From a virus, in the IMG/VR virus record IMGVR_UViG_3300007640_000036, positions 1-64,000 of that record: DNA of 64,000 nucleotides; one strand, written 5' to 3'. A program made the position numbers and the translations under genes. A model generated the notes under the pieces. That model saw only the letters and a list, made by a program, of their open reading frames with translations, made no database searches and was not told the origin of the DNA. Positions 27,295 through 35,999 of the stretch are shown here, piece by piece; positions within the stretch are counted from its first letter, which is position 1, and every line of letters starts with the position of its first letter.

Positions 27295-29003
27295 TATATT
27301 TTAAAAAATTAAGATGGCGTAACTTTCTATCTACAGGTAATCAATTTATAGAAGTAGATTTAAGAAAGGCACCATCAACATTAATTATTGGTATGAACGG
27401 TGCAGGTAAATCAACTTTACTTGACGCATTATGTTTTGCTTTGTTTAATCGTGCCTTTAGAGATATAAAGAAAGAACAACTTGTAAATACTATCAATCAA
27501 AATGATTGTGAAATAGAAGTAGAATTTGAAACAAGCAACAAACAATACAAAGTAGTAAGAGGTATTAAACCTAATAAGTTTGAAGTTTATTGTAATGACG
27601 TATTGTTAAACCAAGACGCTTCTAATTTAGATTATCAAAATGCTTTAGAACAAACCATTTTAAAATGTAACTATCGTGCTTTCTGCCAGGTGGTCATCCT
27701 TGGATCAACATCATACGAACCATTTATGCACTTACGAGCAAGATATAGACGAGAGGTTGTAGAAGAAATATTAGACATAAGAGTATTCTCACATATGGAT
27801 TTATTGTTAAGACAGAAACAAGGTGAGTTAAGTAAGGCTGTTATTGATGTAAAACATAGATATGATTTGATGACAGAAAAATACGAATTACAAAAGGCTC
27901 ATTTTGAACAAATACAAAATAGAGATAATACAGATATAGAAGACCGTAGAAAACAACTAAAAGAAAACGAGCAAAGTAATTATGAATATAATCAAAAGTT
28001 ACAAACACTAAACGAAAAAATTATATCCACAAAAGCAGAGATATGGGGTAGTGAAAAAGTACTTAAAAAAGAAAAAGAATTAGATAAGTTAGAAACAAAG
28101 ATAGAACATAATTTAGAAACACATAAAAAAGATGTTAGTTTTTTTGAAACAAATGACAACTGTCCTACGTGTACACAACCTATCAATGAAAGATTCAAAC
28201 AAACAAAAATTTACGAAGGTAGAAAAAAGATTAGCGAACTAGAAGACGGATTGCAGAAACTAACGGCCGAGATGGGGAAAACACAAGAACAAATTAAACA
28301 ATACAAAGCAGTAGAAAAAAGATTAAATGATTTAGATATATCTGTTGCAAAAGTAAATACATCCATTTCAGAAATCAATAGACACTCAAATAGATTAGAT
28401 ACAGAAATTGCTAAATTTGAAAATGCTGATACTAATACAAACGTTATACAAAAAGAATTAGAACAAATAAAAGAAGACTTAAAATTAGTAAACGTAGAAA
28501 AACAAAAGGCTGTAGAAGAAAAAAAATATATTGATATTGCTAGAGAAATATTAAATGACACAGGTGTTAAGGCAAACATTATTAAGAAGTATCTGCCAAT
28601 AATGAATAATTTAATTAATAAGTACTTACAATCTATGGACTTCTTTGTTAACTTTGAACTAGATGAAGAATTTAACGAAACAATAAAAAGTAGATATAGA
28701 GATACGTTTAATTATAATAGTTTTAGTGAAGGTGAGAAATTAAGAATAGACCTTGCGTTATTATTTACATGGCGTACAATTGCTAAAATGAAAAATAGTA
28801 CAAATACAAATCTATTAATACTAGATGAAATATTTGATAGTAGTTTAGATGGTCAAGGTACCGAAGACTTCTTTAAAATACTTAAAACATTAACAAATGA
28901 AAATACATTTATTATATCTCACAAAGGCGATATACTATTTGATAAATTTACAAATATAATTAAGTTTGAAAAATACAAAAACTTTACAAGGATAGCAGCA
29001 TGA
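27291..29003 (+). CDS. gp46: Recombination nuclease ATPase gp46 (Rad50/SbcC-like)
   Basis: A 570-residue SMC-type ATPase (T4 gp46 is 560). The Walker A is GMNGAGKS with K40. The central region is long coiled coil interrupted by a zinc hook CPTC (C291 and C294). The ABC signature is SFSEGEKLRIDLAL, and the Walker B ends at D512-E513 (LLILDEIFDS). It dimerises at the hook, tethers DNA ends and drives gp47 nuclease. It is coupled to gp47 upstream, and its stop overlaps the deformylase start by 4 bases. Confidence 0.96.
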   Translation: MIYFKKLRWRNFLSTGNQFIEVDLRKAPSTLIIGMNGAGKSTLLDALCFALFNRAFRDIKKEQLVNTINQNDCEIEVEFETSNKQYKVVRGIKPNKFEVYCNDVLLNQDASNLDYQNALEQTILKCNYRAFCQVVILGSTSYEPFMHLRARYRREVVEEILDIRVFSHMDLLLRQKQGELSKAVIDVKHRYDLMTEKYELQKAHFEQIQNRDNTDIEDRRKQLKENEQSNYEYNQKLQTLNEKIISTKAEIWGSEKVLKKEKELDKLETKIEHNLETHKKDVSFFETNDNCPTCTQPINERFKQTKIYEGRKKISELEDGLQKLTAEMGKTQEQIKQYKAVEKRLNDLDISVAKVNTSISEINRHSNRLDTEIAKFENADTNTNVIQKELEQIKEDLKLVNVEKQKAVEEKKYIDIAREILNDTGVKANIIKKYLPIMNNLINKYLQSMDFFVNFELDEEFNETIKSRYRDTFNYNSFSEGEKLRIDLALLFTWRTIAKMKNSTNTNLLILDEIFDSSLDGQGTEDFFKILKTLTNENTFIISHKGDILFDKFTNIIKFEKYKNFTRIAA

Positions 29004-29548
29004 TATACACATTGTTACCACCAACAGCACCAGAGGTACTATCATCAATAGCACCGTTTGATATAGACACATTTAAAAAACAAGAAAAGATAAGTGTTAC
29101 AGAATTTTGTAACAACATGTTTGAAACAATGAAAAACTATGGTGGTATAGGTCTATCAGCAAATCAAGTAGGCAAACCATATCGTATGTTTGTAATGGGT
29201 GATAATTTAAATATAAACAAAGGTCAGAAATGGGTATGTATCAATCCTGAAATTACAGACATGAGTAAAGAAACGATTAGATACAAAGAAGGTTGTTTAA
29301 CTTTTCCTTTCTTATTTTTAGATATAGAAAGACCACAAAAAATAAAAGTTAAATACTTAAATGAACAACTAGAAACAGTAGAAGAACATTTTGATGGCAT
29401 TGTAAGTAGATGTTATCAACACGAATTAGACCATATGCAAGGAACAGTATTTACAGAATTAGTTAGTAAATTAAAATTAAATATGGCTCTAAAAAAGAGA
29501 GATAAAGAAATAAAAAGGGTTACAAAGTTATGGAAAGAAAAATCTTAA
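29000..29548 (+). CDS. def: Peptide deformylase
   Basis: A 182-residue metallohydrolase that removes the formyl group from nascent peptides. All three motifs are present: GIGLSANQVG (residues 49-58), EGCLTFP (metal ligand C99) and HELDH (H141, E142, H145). It is somewhat longer than the shortest viral deformylases because of a C-terminal helical tail rich in Lys. Marine phages often carry this enzyme, thought to keep up with heavy phage protein synthesis at the host ribosome. It continues the gp47-gp46 run by an ATGA overlap. Confidence 0.95.
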   Translation: MIYTLLPPTAPEVLSSIAPFDIDTFKKQEKISVTEFCNNMFETMKNYGGIGLSANQVGKPYRMFVMGDNLNINKGQKWVCINPEITDMSKETIRYKEGCLTFPFLFLDIERPQKIKVKYLNEQLETVEEHFDGIVSRCYQHELDHMQGTVFTELVSKLKLNMALKKRDKEIKRVTKLWKEKS

Positions 29549-30171
29549 AACAATTAGACCTACCTGAATATACACAACCACTTAATAGTGTTATAGAGTT
29601 TTTAGATAACTTAACGTATTCAGCAGTAAAAACAAAATACAACGCAAAAGGTAATTGGGATGCTGTATCAATCAGAGGATATAGTGACGATATAGGTAAC
29701 ATTTTAAAACCAGGTGTTCTAAAATCAGATGTAAAACCAGCAGAATTAAGATGGACTAAACTATATGAAGAACCTTTTTTATTACCTTTAAAAGAAATAC
29801 TATCACATATACCAGCAGAGTTTGAACGTGTAAGAATTATGCGATTAAAAGCAGGTACAGATATTAAGAAACATACAGATAAGGTAGATAAAGAAATTAA
29901 AGCAGGTAAAATTGTTAGATTACATGTACCATTAAGAACAAACGAACATGTACATTTTTACCTATGGGAAGGCAAGAAACAAAATCATTATAATTTAGAT
30001 GTTGGTAAATACTACTATGTAGATGTATCTAAAGCACATGCCGTACAAAATAAAGCAATTTTTGATAGACTACATTTAGTAGTAGATTGTTATAATAATC
30101 CTAGATTAGAAAACTTACTAAAACAAGGAGATGAAGTAGAAGATGATATTTGCAGTCCCATCGGATTTTGA
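29530..30171 (+). CDS. 2OG-Fe(II) oxygenase, aspartyl/asparaginyl hydroxylase-like
   Basis: A 213-residue cupin-fold dioxygenase. Iron ligands are probably H115 (KKHTDKVD) and H170 (SKAHAVQN), with D117 close to the first. Basic residues for 2-oxoglutarate lie in KIVRLHVPLRTNEHV (R130/R136) and FDRLHLVVD (R180). The order HxD - RLHVPL - H - RLHL is that of the aspartyl/asparaginyl beta-hydroxylase family. The target may be a protein; it is unknown. The gene overlaps both neighbours (19 and 29 bases), tying it to the deformylase and the GNAT-like gene. Confidence 0.8.
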   Translation: MERKILKQLDLPEYTQPLNSVIEFLDNLTYSAVKTKYNAKGNWDAVSIRGYSDDIGNILKPGVLKSDVKPAELRWTKLYEEPFLLPLKEILSHIPAEFERVRIMRLKAGTDIKKHTDKVDKEIKAGKIVRLHVPLRTNEHVHFYLWEGKKQNHYNLDVGKYYYVDVSKAHAVQNKAIFDRLHLVVDCYNNPRLENLLKQGDEVEDDICSPIGF

Positions 30172-30577
30172 TAAAGTAAAATCTATATTCTATAGTCACA
30201 AAAAGTGGTTTCCTCATGTACGTACAGACTACATGAAGCGTATGATCGCTAATAAAAAACTAATTTTAGAAGACGGCATACTTATAACATTTCATCATTG
30301 TAAAAGAAAACAAAAGATAGGTGATGTACAATTAACAGTAGGCGATACTGTATTACACCAGATTGCGTCAGATACGCCTGGCTCTGGTAATGCTCAATCA
30401 ATTCTCAATAACTTCTTTGAATACTGCCCAAAAGACGTATTTTTATCAGTAAGAGCTGACAACTTGACAGCCAACAAGTTTTATGTTAAAATGAATATGA
30501 AATTAATCGGGACAACAAGTTGGGCAAAAGGCACAATCCCTGGTAACGTATATGTCAAACGCAAAAGAAGTAATTAA
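30143..30577 (+). CDS. GNAT-like acetyltransferase fold protein
   Basis: A 144-residue protein. The C-terminal part (VFLSVRADNLTANKFYVKMN followed by MKLIGTTSW) is typical of GNAT N-acetyltransferases, where N..A..FY...GF forms the end of the acyl-CoA site. The preceding GDVQLTVGDTVLHQIAS and PGSGNAQSILNNFFEY fit the central strands and the CoA-binding helix. The usual Q/RxxGxG/A loop is degenerate (SGNAQ), so activity is uncertain. It overlaps the oxygenase before it and the methyltransferase after it. Confidence 0.65.
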   Translation: MIFAVPSDFDKVKSIFYSHKKWFPHVRTDYMKRMIANKKLILEDGILITFHHCKRKQKIGDVQLTVGDTVLHQIASDTPGSGNAQSILNNFFEYCPKDVFLSVRADNLTANKFYVKMNMKLIGTTSWAKGTIPGNVYVKRKRSN

Positions 30578-31631
30578 AGACTGGAAAGAAAACAAAGGAT
30601 TCCCATACTATCCTGAAGATAGAAAATGGCGTGATGATGAGTTTAATAAACTTACGTCATTTAATAGAGATACCTTATTAGATACAAAGAATAAAATCAT
30701 AGGTCAATCAACACATGGTTTAACACTTGCATGGTCGTATATGCACCACGCATGGTCAATCAAATGTGGTAAGATGAAGACACCTATGGAGATATGGGAA
30801 GATGAAGAACATTTAGAAAAAGGTATTAACAAGATACTTACAGGTACTTTCTTCACAAAACGAGAAGCACACAAAATTACAGATTCAGATATGAGAGCTA
30901 TGTTAAGAAGATATAGTGGTACTCAAATGGTTTCTAATTTCAGACCTACAGCAGCCGCAACTTTATATGATATATTTGTAGAAAAAGATAGTCCACTAGA
31001 GGGTACAGAAGCAGGTACAGTTTGGGATCCTAGTATGGGTTATGGTGGTCGTTTAATGGGTGCAATTGCAGCTGGGGTAAATTACATAGGCACAGACCCT
31101 TGTGTTCCTACATACGCAGGTTTAGAAAAGATAAGAGATGATTATGGACACTCTCACAAAAAATATACATTATTAAAACAAGGATCAGAAACGTTTGTAC
31201 CTGATATGAATAGTTTAGATTTTGTATTTACATCACCACCTTATTTAGGACATGAACAATATGGTGATGAAGAAGAACAATCATTTAATAAATTCCCACA
31301 ACAAGATCAATGGCGTGATGGTTTCTTATTGCAAACTATTAAGAACGCATACACAGGTTTAAAACCAGGTAAATATGCAGGTTTCAATGTTGCAAATGTA
31401 AAATCATATAAGACCTTTGAAGAAGATACCTACGATTGTATGGTTGAGGCAGGTTTTGAAGATATACAAGTTTGGTGGTTATCTTTATCAACTCAACAAG
31501 GTACGAAGATACAATCTACACTAGAAGGCACAGAATCAGAAAAGAAACAATCACAGAATTATATAGGACGATTCGCAAGACCAGACATTCCAGGTAGAAA
31601 ATACGAGCCAATCTTCATAGGACGTAAGTAA
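30552..31631 (+). CDS. DNA methyltransferase (N4-cytosine/N6-adenine type, TSPPY)
   Basis: A 359-residue protein. The catalytic motif IV is TSPPY at residues 227-231 and the SAM-binding motif I is DPSMGYGGRLMGA starting at D159. Motif IV lying after motif I places it in the alpha/gamma-like order; (D/N/S)PPY enzymes methylate an exocyclic amino group of A or C. The segment with a SWRDGF-like QWRDGFLLQTIKNAYTGLKP and the last residues RKYEPIFIGRK are shared in outline with the paralogue at 43900. No restriction enzyme is adjacent, so an orphan modification enzyme protecting phage DNA is likely. Confidence 0.8.
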   Translation: MSNAKEVIKDWKENKGFPYYPEDRKWRDDEFNKLTSFNRDTLLDTKNKIIGQSTHGLTLAWSYMHHAWSIKCGKMKTPMEIWEDEEHLEKGINKILTGTFFTKREAHKITDSDMRAMLRRYSGTQMVSNFRPTAAATLYDIFVEKDSPLEGTEAGTVWDPSMGYGGRLMGAIAAGVNYIGTDPCVPTYAGLEKIRDDYGHSHKKYTLLKQGSETFVPDMNSLDFVFTSPPYLGHEQYGDEEEQSFNKFPQQDQWRDGFLLQTIKNAYTGLKPGKYAGFNVANVKSYKTFEEDTYDCMVEAGFEDIQVWWLSLSTQQGTKIQSTLEGTESEKKQSQNYIGRFARPDIPGRKYEPIFIGRK

Positions 31632-31691
31632 ATTCCAAATTGTTCTCGTTTTGTTCTCATTTATACCACGTATTTACTAGGTTTTTAACGC

Positions 31692-31720
31692 TTGACTTTT
31701 AAAGCGTTTTAGTATAGCAT
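31692..31720 (+). promoter_or_regulatory. Promoter before the peptidase/vWA gene, overlapping an inverted repeat
   Basis: CGCTTGACTTTT contains a -35 TTGACT (31692-31697); TAGCAT lies 17 bases on (31715-31720). The same -35 context and TAGCATA recur at 33880-33908 before the partner ATPase. The -35 sits inside an inverted repeat AACGCTT/AAGCGTT (31687-31693 and 31702-31708) followed by T residues, which may also act as a weak terminator for the upstream transcript. Confidence 0.55.
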
Positions 31721-31731
31721 AAGTGTATATT

Positions 31732-33861
31732 ATGACAAAAAACACTATGAAAAATAAATCGCAACTTGCAAAGTTGCTTGCTACTGAAAATATTGAAGTA
31801 CAAGAAAACCAAGTACAAACTGCTTCGTTTGATGTAGTCAATAGAATATTAACAATCCCTATTTTTAAAGAAGAACAAAAAAGTAAACATGTTTATGACA
31901 TGTTAGTAGGACACGAAGTATCCCATGCTTTATATACACCATCTGATTCATGGAAAGAGATGTCAAAAAGAACTAAAGAATTTAAGTCATTTGTTAACGT
32001 TATTGAAGACGCTAGAATTGACAAGTTAATACAAAAGAAATATCCTGGTCTTGTTGATGACTACTTAAAAGGTTTTGATAAGATGTACAAGGATAACTTC
32101 TTTGGCACTAAAGGTAAAGATATTATGACTTATGCGTTGATTGATAAAATCAACCTATACTATAAGTCTTCAAAAAGATTAGATTTTAAATTTACTAACA
32201 AAGAAAAAATATTAGTTGACGCTGTTGATAAATGTAAAAGTTTTGATGACGTGTGTAAACTTGCTGAAGATATACTTGGTTATTGTAAAGATGAATTAAA
32301 GAAGAAACCTGAATTACAAAAAGTTTACAAACAAGATCCATCAGGTAAAAAAGGTGATGAGTCAGAAACCGATAGTAATGATTCAGATAAAACTACAGAC
32401 GAAAAATTAGATGAATGGTTAGATAAAAAATCAGAGTCAGATGACGCTGATGAGAAGGCAAAGAAAAAAGAATCAAATCAAACTGGTGGTAACGGTGCTG
32501 GGTTACCTGACAATACACCTACAGAATTGAGAGCATTAACTGCTGACAATTATGAAAATTCAGTTAAGGGTATTACAGACGAATCTGCTCATACTAGATG
32601 TTATGCTGAACTACCTAAAGTTGATCTTAAAAAATTAATTATTCCTTATAACAAGTTTATTAGAGATATTATGGTTTACGATAAACAACATCATAATACA
32701 GAATATGATAAACAACAAATCAATAAGGCAAAAGTTAGAACTCAAAAATTTATTAAAGAGTCTTCTAATGTTGTTAATTTTTTAGTTAAAGAATTTGAGA
32801 TGAAAAAAAATGCTAAGTTATATGCTCGTGCTTCACAGGATAAAACAGGTATTATTGATCCTCTAAAATTACATAGTTACAAATATGCTGAAGATATATT
32901 TAAAAAGATTACAACTGTGCCTAATCAAAAAAATCACGGTATGATTTTATTACTTGATTGGTCTGGTTCAATGCAAAAACATATTCTACCTACCGTAGAA
33001 CAATTATTGAACTTAACTTTATTCTGTAAAAAGATTAATATACCTTTTTCAGTTTATGCGTTTATGAATAATCATAGAGAAACCAAAGATGACTATACTA
33101 AATCTGGTTTTTCTGTAACTAATAAAACTATTCAACCAGACGCTTCTACAAAACTTGTACAATTGTTTTCACATAAACAATCAAAAGTTGATTATATGAG
33201 ATGTGCTACTATATTACATAGGGCTGCAATGTACTTTGGTGACTACGGTGGATGGAGAAGAAATTATAATGAAGATGAATCAGTACCTTCTATTTCAGGT
33301 GACTACTACCTATCATCTACACCTCTTAATGAATCACTTGTGGGTATGGATCACATAATTAAAAAGTTTAAAAAAGATTACAATACTGATAAATTATCAC
33401 TTGTTACTTTAACAGATGGTGCTTCTAATTCAATGAATAGACTAGGTCAAGGTGACTTATACTTAAAACTAAACGGCAAATATCAAATGGCTGGTAGTTA
33501 CTATATGGATAAAAAAGATTTTACAAGTGTTATGTTAAGATACTTAAAAAAGAAATACGATTTACAAACTATCGGTTTCTATCTAGTTTCAAAATATAGA
33601 GAACTACAATACCAATTGAGAGTACCTTACAATAAAGAGATATTGGCTAGAAAAATGTTTACTAAAGATAAATTTATCGCTGATTATGATACTGCTTATG
33701 ATGTTTACTTTTATGTTAACTCTGGCACTAGAGTTGCTAACCAAGTATTCGAATCAGATTCAACTGATAAGAGAACTTTAAAAAAGATGTTTATGTCGGG
33801 AATGAAAAAACGAATCAATTCCAGAGTATTATTACAAAACTTTATCAAAAGGATCGCATAA
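31732..33861 (+). CDS. Metallopeptidase-vWA fusion (CobT-like partner of an AAA+ ATPase)
   Basis: A 709-residue protein. The N-terminal part has a zinc-peptidase motif HEVSHAL (H61, E62, H65) with a downstream acidic residue in NVIEDARID. An acidic, Ser-rich linker follows at about 200-260. The C-terminal part is a von Willebrand A domain with MIDAS motif DWSGS (D409, S411, S413) and later TDGAS. This architecture resembles CobT-type proteins that work with MoxR/CobS ATPases, and the AAA+ partner follows at 33943. Marine T4-like phages often carry such a pair, annotated as cobalt-chelatase-like, but cobalamin synthesis is not implied. I chose the ATG at 31732 over an in-frame GTG at 31723. 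Confidence 0.8.
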   Translation: MTKNTMKNKSQLAKLLATENIEVQENQVQTASFDVVNRILTIPIFKEEQKSKHVYDMLVGHEVSHALYTPSDSWKEMSKRTKEFKSFVNVIEDARIDKLIQKKYPGLVDDYLKGFDKMYKDNFFGTKGKDIMTYALIDKINLYYKSSKRLDFKFTNKEKILVDAVDKCKSFDDVCKLAEDILGYCKDELKKKPELQKVYKQDPSGKKGDESETDSNDSDKTTDEKLDEWLDKKSESDDADEKAKKKESNQTGGNGAGLPDNTPTELRALTADNYENSVKGITDESAHTRCYAELPKVDLKKLIIPYNKFIRDIMVYDKQHHNTEYDKQQINKAKVRTQKFIKESSNVVNFLVKEFEMKKNAKLYARASQDKTGIIDPLKLHSYKYAEDIFKKITTVPNQKNHGMILLLDWSGSMQKHILPTVEQLLNLTLFCKKINIPFSVYAFMNNHRETKDDYTKSGFSVTNKTIQPDASTKLVQLFSHKQSKVDYMRCATILHRAAMYFGDYGGWRRNYNEDESVPSISGDYYLSSTPLNESLVGMDHIIKKFKKDYNTDKLSLVTLTDGASNSMNRLGQGDLYLKLNGKYQMAGSYYMDKKDFTSVMLRYLKKKYDLQTIGFYLVSKYRELQYQLRVPYNKEILARKMFTKDKFIADYDTAYDVYFYVNSGTRVANQVFESDSTDKRTLKKMFMSGMKKRINSRVLLQNFIKRIA

Positions 33862-33879
33862 ATAAAGGGTTTTTTTCGC

Positions 33880-33908
33880 TTGACTTTTACCCCAAAAAAT
33901 GATAGCAT
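33880..33908 (+). promoter_or_regulatory. Promoter before the AAA+ ATPase gene
   Basis: CGCTTGACTTTT with -35 TTGACT (33880-33885), a 17-base spacer and TAGCAT (33903-33908). It closely copies the promoter of the upstream peptidase/vWA gene, suggesting the pair is co-regulated from separate but matched promoters. A late-like CATAAATA lies at 33857-33864. Confidence 0.55.
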
Positions 33909-33942
33909 ATATGTATAACTTAAATATGAAAGGACTTATATT

Positions 33943-35145
33943 ATGATTGAGTTAAATAAAACACAAAAAACTGTATTGAAAGTATTAAAAGATACTTACA
34001 ATAAAGATACGGTGACTAGGGCAGAGATTAATGCTCTTGTTAAAAAGAAGGTTATCAAAAATCCTTCTTGGTTGAAATCAGACAAGTACAAAGTTGACAG
34101 AGGAGTTTATACTCTTAATGTTGACTCTATGGATGATACAACCACAGTTGATACAACTGATACTAAAATTTCCAATGATACAAAGGCTGCTTACATTGTG
34201 TCTTCATTGACCGACAATGTTGTACCTGCTAAGGATACAGACTTTGTTAACTTTGGTAATTACGCTGATATTAAAAATATCGTAAAATCTAAAAAGTTTT
34301 ATCCTGCGTTTATTACAGGACTTTCTGGTAATGGTAAGACACTTGCTGTTACACAGGCATGTGCTGAATCAAAACGTGAAATGATTAGATGTAATATTAC
34401 GATTGAAACCGATGAGGACGATTTACTTGGTGGTTACAGACTAAAAGATGGTCAGACCGTATGGCAAAATGGTCCTGTTATTGAGGCGATGGAGAGAGGC
34501 GCTGTTCTTTTACTTGATGAGATTGACCTTGCAAGTAATAAGATTATGTGTTTACAACCTATCCTTGAAGGTTCGGGTGTTTATGTTAAAAAGATAAACA
34601 AGTTTGTTAAACCTAAACTTGGCTTTAATGTGATTGCAACTGCTAACACTAAAGGTCAAGGTAGTGATGACGGTAAGTTTATCGGTACTAATGTTCTTAA
34701 CGAGGCATTCCTTGAAAGATTTCCAGTTACATTTGAACAACAATATCCTTCTGCCAAAGTAGAAGAAAAAATTGTTGCTCAGAAACTTGTAAGTGCTGGC
34801 AAAAAAGATGACAAGTTTGCTCATAATCTAGTTACTTGGGCTGACGTTATAAGAAAAACTTATAATGATGGCGGCGTTGATGAGATTATAAGTACCAGAA
34901 GACTTGTCCATATTGCAGAAGCATATGGTATCTTTAAAAATAAAATGAAGGCAATCGCTGTTTGTACTAATAGATTTGATGATGATACTAAAACATCATT
35001 TGTTGATCTATATTCAAAAGTAGATAGTGGTGCTTCAGTAGACCAAATTCTTGCTGATAAGAAGGCAGCCGAAGAGGCAGAGATATTATCAGAAAAGAAA
35101 TCCGATGATAGTGAGGAAGATAGTGAAGATGACTTTTCTGTCTAA
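33943..35145 (+). CDS. MoxR/CobS-type AAA+ ATPase
   Basis: A 400-residue ATPase. Walker A is SGNGKT (K132), Walker B is LLLDEIDLA (D192, E193), and a sensor-like ATANTKGQG follows with FLERFPVTFEQQYP. The first 100 residues form a small helical domain (NKTQKTVLKVLKDTYNKDT) not needed for ATP binding. The C-terminus is acidic. The order fits MoxR/CobS proteins, which remodel partners carrying a vWA domain with a MIDAS site; such a partner is encoded immediately upstream. The cellular target is unknown. Confidence 0.85.
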   Translation: MIELNKTQKTVLKVLKDTYNKDTVTRAEINALVKKKVIKNPSWLKSDKYKVDRGVYTLNVDSMDDTTTVDTTDTKISNDTKAAYIVSSLTDNVVPAKDTDFVNFGNYADIKNIVKSKKFYPAFITGLSGNGKTLAVTQACAESKREMIRCNITIETDEDDLLGGYRLKDGQTVWQNGPVIEAMERGAVLLLDEIDLASNKIMCLQPILEGSGVYVKKINKFVKPKLGFNVIATANTKGQGSDDGKFIGTNVLNEAFLERFPVTFEQQYPSAKVEEKIVAQKLVSAGKKDDKFAHNLVTWADVIRKTYNDGGVDEIISTRRLVHIAEAYGIFKNKMKAIAVCTNRFDDDTKTSFVDLYSKVDSGASVDQILADKKAAEEAEILSEKKSDDSEEDSEDDFSV

Positions 35146-35167
35146 ATCTATCCATAGTGTAAGTCCG

Positions 35168-35191
35168 CTTGTGGGGGTTGTGCCCCACAAG
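35168..35191 (+). terminator. Hairpin after the AAA+ gene, possible terminator
   Basis: A perfect nine-pair stem CTTGTGGGG (35168-35176) with CCCCACAAG (35183-35191) around a six-base loop. Only a short T-rich sequence follows, so it may be a terminator of modest strength or an mRNA-stabilising end. Confidence 0.55.
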
Positions 35192-35213
35192 TTAACTTTA
35201 AACAAGGAAAGTA

Positions 35214-35543
35214 ATGACAAATTTTAAAGATAATAGTGGTTTAGAAGAATACAAACCAAAAATGTCACAAGAAGAACGTGATGAAAAAATGAAAAAGTTT
35301 TTAGCAAAGGGTGGAAAAATTGAAAAATTAAAACCAGGATACCCTATTAGTGTAGGTAGTTTAGATAAAAGTAAAAAACCAAGATACACAAAAGAAGATG
35401 TTTCTAAAGGACTTGCTGTTGGTAAAACAGCTAGACCTAATTATGATACATATAAAAAAGGATCATACCACGACTTTGATGTTGGTGGTGATAACCCACC
35501 AGTATGGGAAAAACAACCAAAAAATGAGATGGGAGGTAAATAG
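35214..35543 (+). CDS. Small charged hypothetical protein
   Basis: A 109-residue hydrophilic protein rich in Lys, Gly and Pro, without predicted membrane segments. The middle (KPGYPISVGSLDKSKKPRY) and the end (YHDFDVGGDNPPVWEKQPKN) look disordered. It has an AAGGAAAG ribosome binding site and is followed after 3 bases by the bS21 gene. No family is recognised. Shared transcription with bS21 hints at a translation-related or nucleic-acid-binding role, which is only a guess. Confidence 0.55.
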   Translation: MTNFKDNSGLEEYKPKMSQEERDEKMKKFLAKGGKIEKLKPGYPISVGSLDKSKKPRYTKEDVSKGLAVGKTARPNYDTYKKGSYHDFDVGGDNPPVWEKQPKNEMGGK

Positions 35544-35546
35544 ATA

Positions 35547-35789
35547 ATGGCCATTACAGTAGAAGTAAGAGGTGGCAATTTAGAGAAGGCTATGCGTGTT
35601 CTTAAAAAGAAAGTACAAAAGGCAGGGATTGTTAAAGATTTAAGATCAAAACAATATTTTTCTAAACCATCAGAAATAAAACGTGAAAAAGCAAAAGAAC
35701 GTTCTAAAACAATCAGAAAAGCTCAAAAAGCAAATGATGAGATGTTAGGTTACAAGTACGTAAAAGGAGTTAAAGTTAAGAAAATTTAA
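35547..35789 (+). CDS. rpsU: Ribosomal protein bS21
   Basis: An 80-residue homologue of bacterial ribosomal protein bS21 (about 70 residues). The N-terminus ITVEVRGGNLEKAMRVLKKK matches the conserved bS21 start, followed by the basic helix REKAKERSKTIRKAQK. bS21 sits on the 30S platform next to the anti-Shine-Dalgarno end of 16S rRNA and influences start-site choice. Phage copies have been reported in marine phages and could bias host ribosomes towards phage mRNA. Many genes in this window lack clear Shine-Dalgarno sequences, which makes that idea attractive but unproven. Confidence 0.9.
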   Translation: MAITVEVRGGNLEKAMRVLKKKVQKAGIVKDLRSKQYFSKPSEIKREKAKERSKTIRKAQKANDEMLGYKYVKGVKVKKI

Positions 35790-35901
35790 GAATTTCTATG
35801 CCGTCTGTGTTGTATATATATTATTACTACGAGGCAATTCATAAGACCTAGTAGGGGTATAGAAAAAGGTAGAGAAATCTACCGAAAAAACGGTGATCTT
35901 T

Positions 35902-35934
35902 GCCAGTTTAACTCCGTGACAAAAGGAAACTGGC
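35902..35934 (+). terminator. Hairpin between bS21 and hsp20
   Basis: Perfect eight-pair arms GCCAGTTT (35902-35909) and AAACTGGC (35927-35934) enclose a 17-base loop. A smaller ACCG/CGGT hairpin precedes it at 35881-35894. No T-run follows. It lies just before the hsp20 promoter and could end the bS21 transcript or stabilise its 3' end. The rest of the 35790-36026 gap holds the promoter and leader listed separately. Confidence 0.4.
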
Positions 35935-35936
35935 GC

Positions 35937-35966
35937 TTGAAATTATATAAATAATTATTATATAAT
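35937..35966 (+). promoter_or_regulatory. Overlapping host-type and late promoters for hsp20
   Basis: -35 TTGAAA (35937-35942) and -10 TATAAT (35961-35966) are separated by 18 bases. A perfect late octamer TATAAATA (35946-35953) lies between them. The gene may therefore be read both early and late, giving leaders of about 55-68 bases. Confidence 0.55.
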
Positions 35967-35999
35967 ACTAGACAATGCCTTATAGGGTTGTCAGAAAAT

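Noticed and set aside
31723-31731. GTG start for the peptidase/vWA gene
   Set aside because: It would begin before or at the predicted transcription start; the ATG three codons later fits the TATTATG context of neighbours.
31732-35145. True cobalamin (CobS/CobT) synthesis
   Set aside because: Only the ATPase and a vWA protein are present, and the latter carries a peptidase motif; no other pathway gene is visible.
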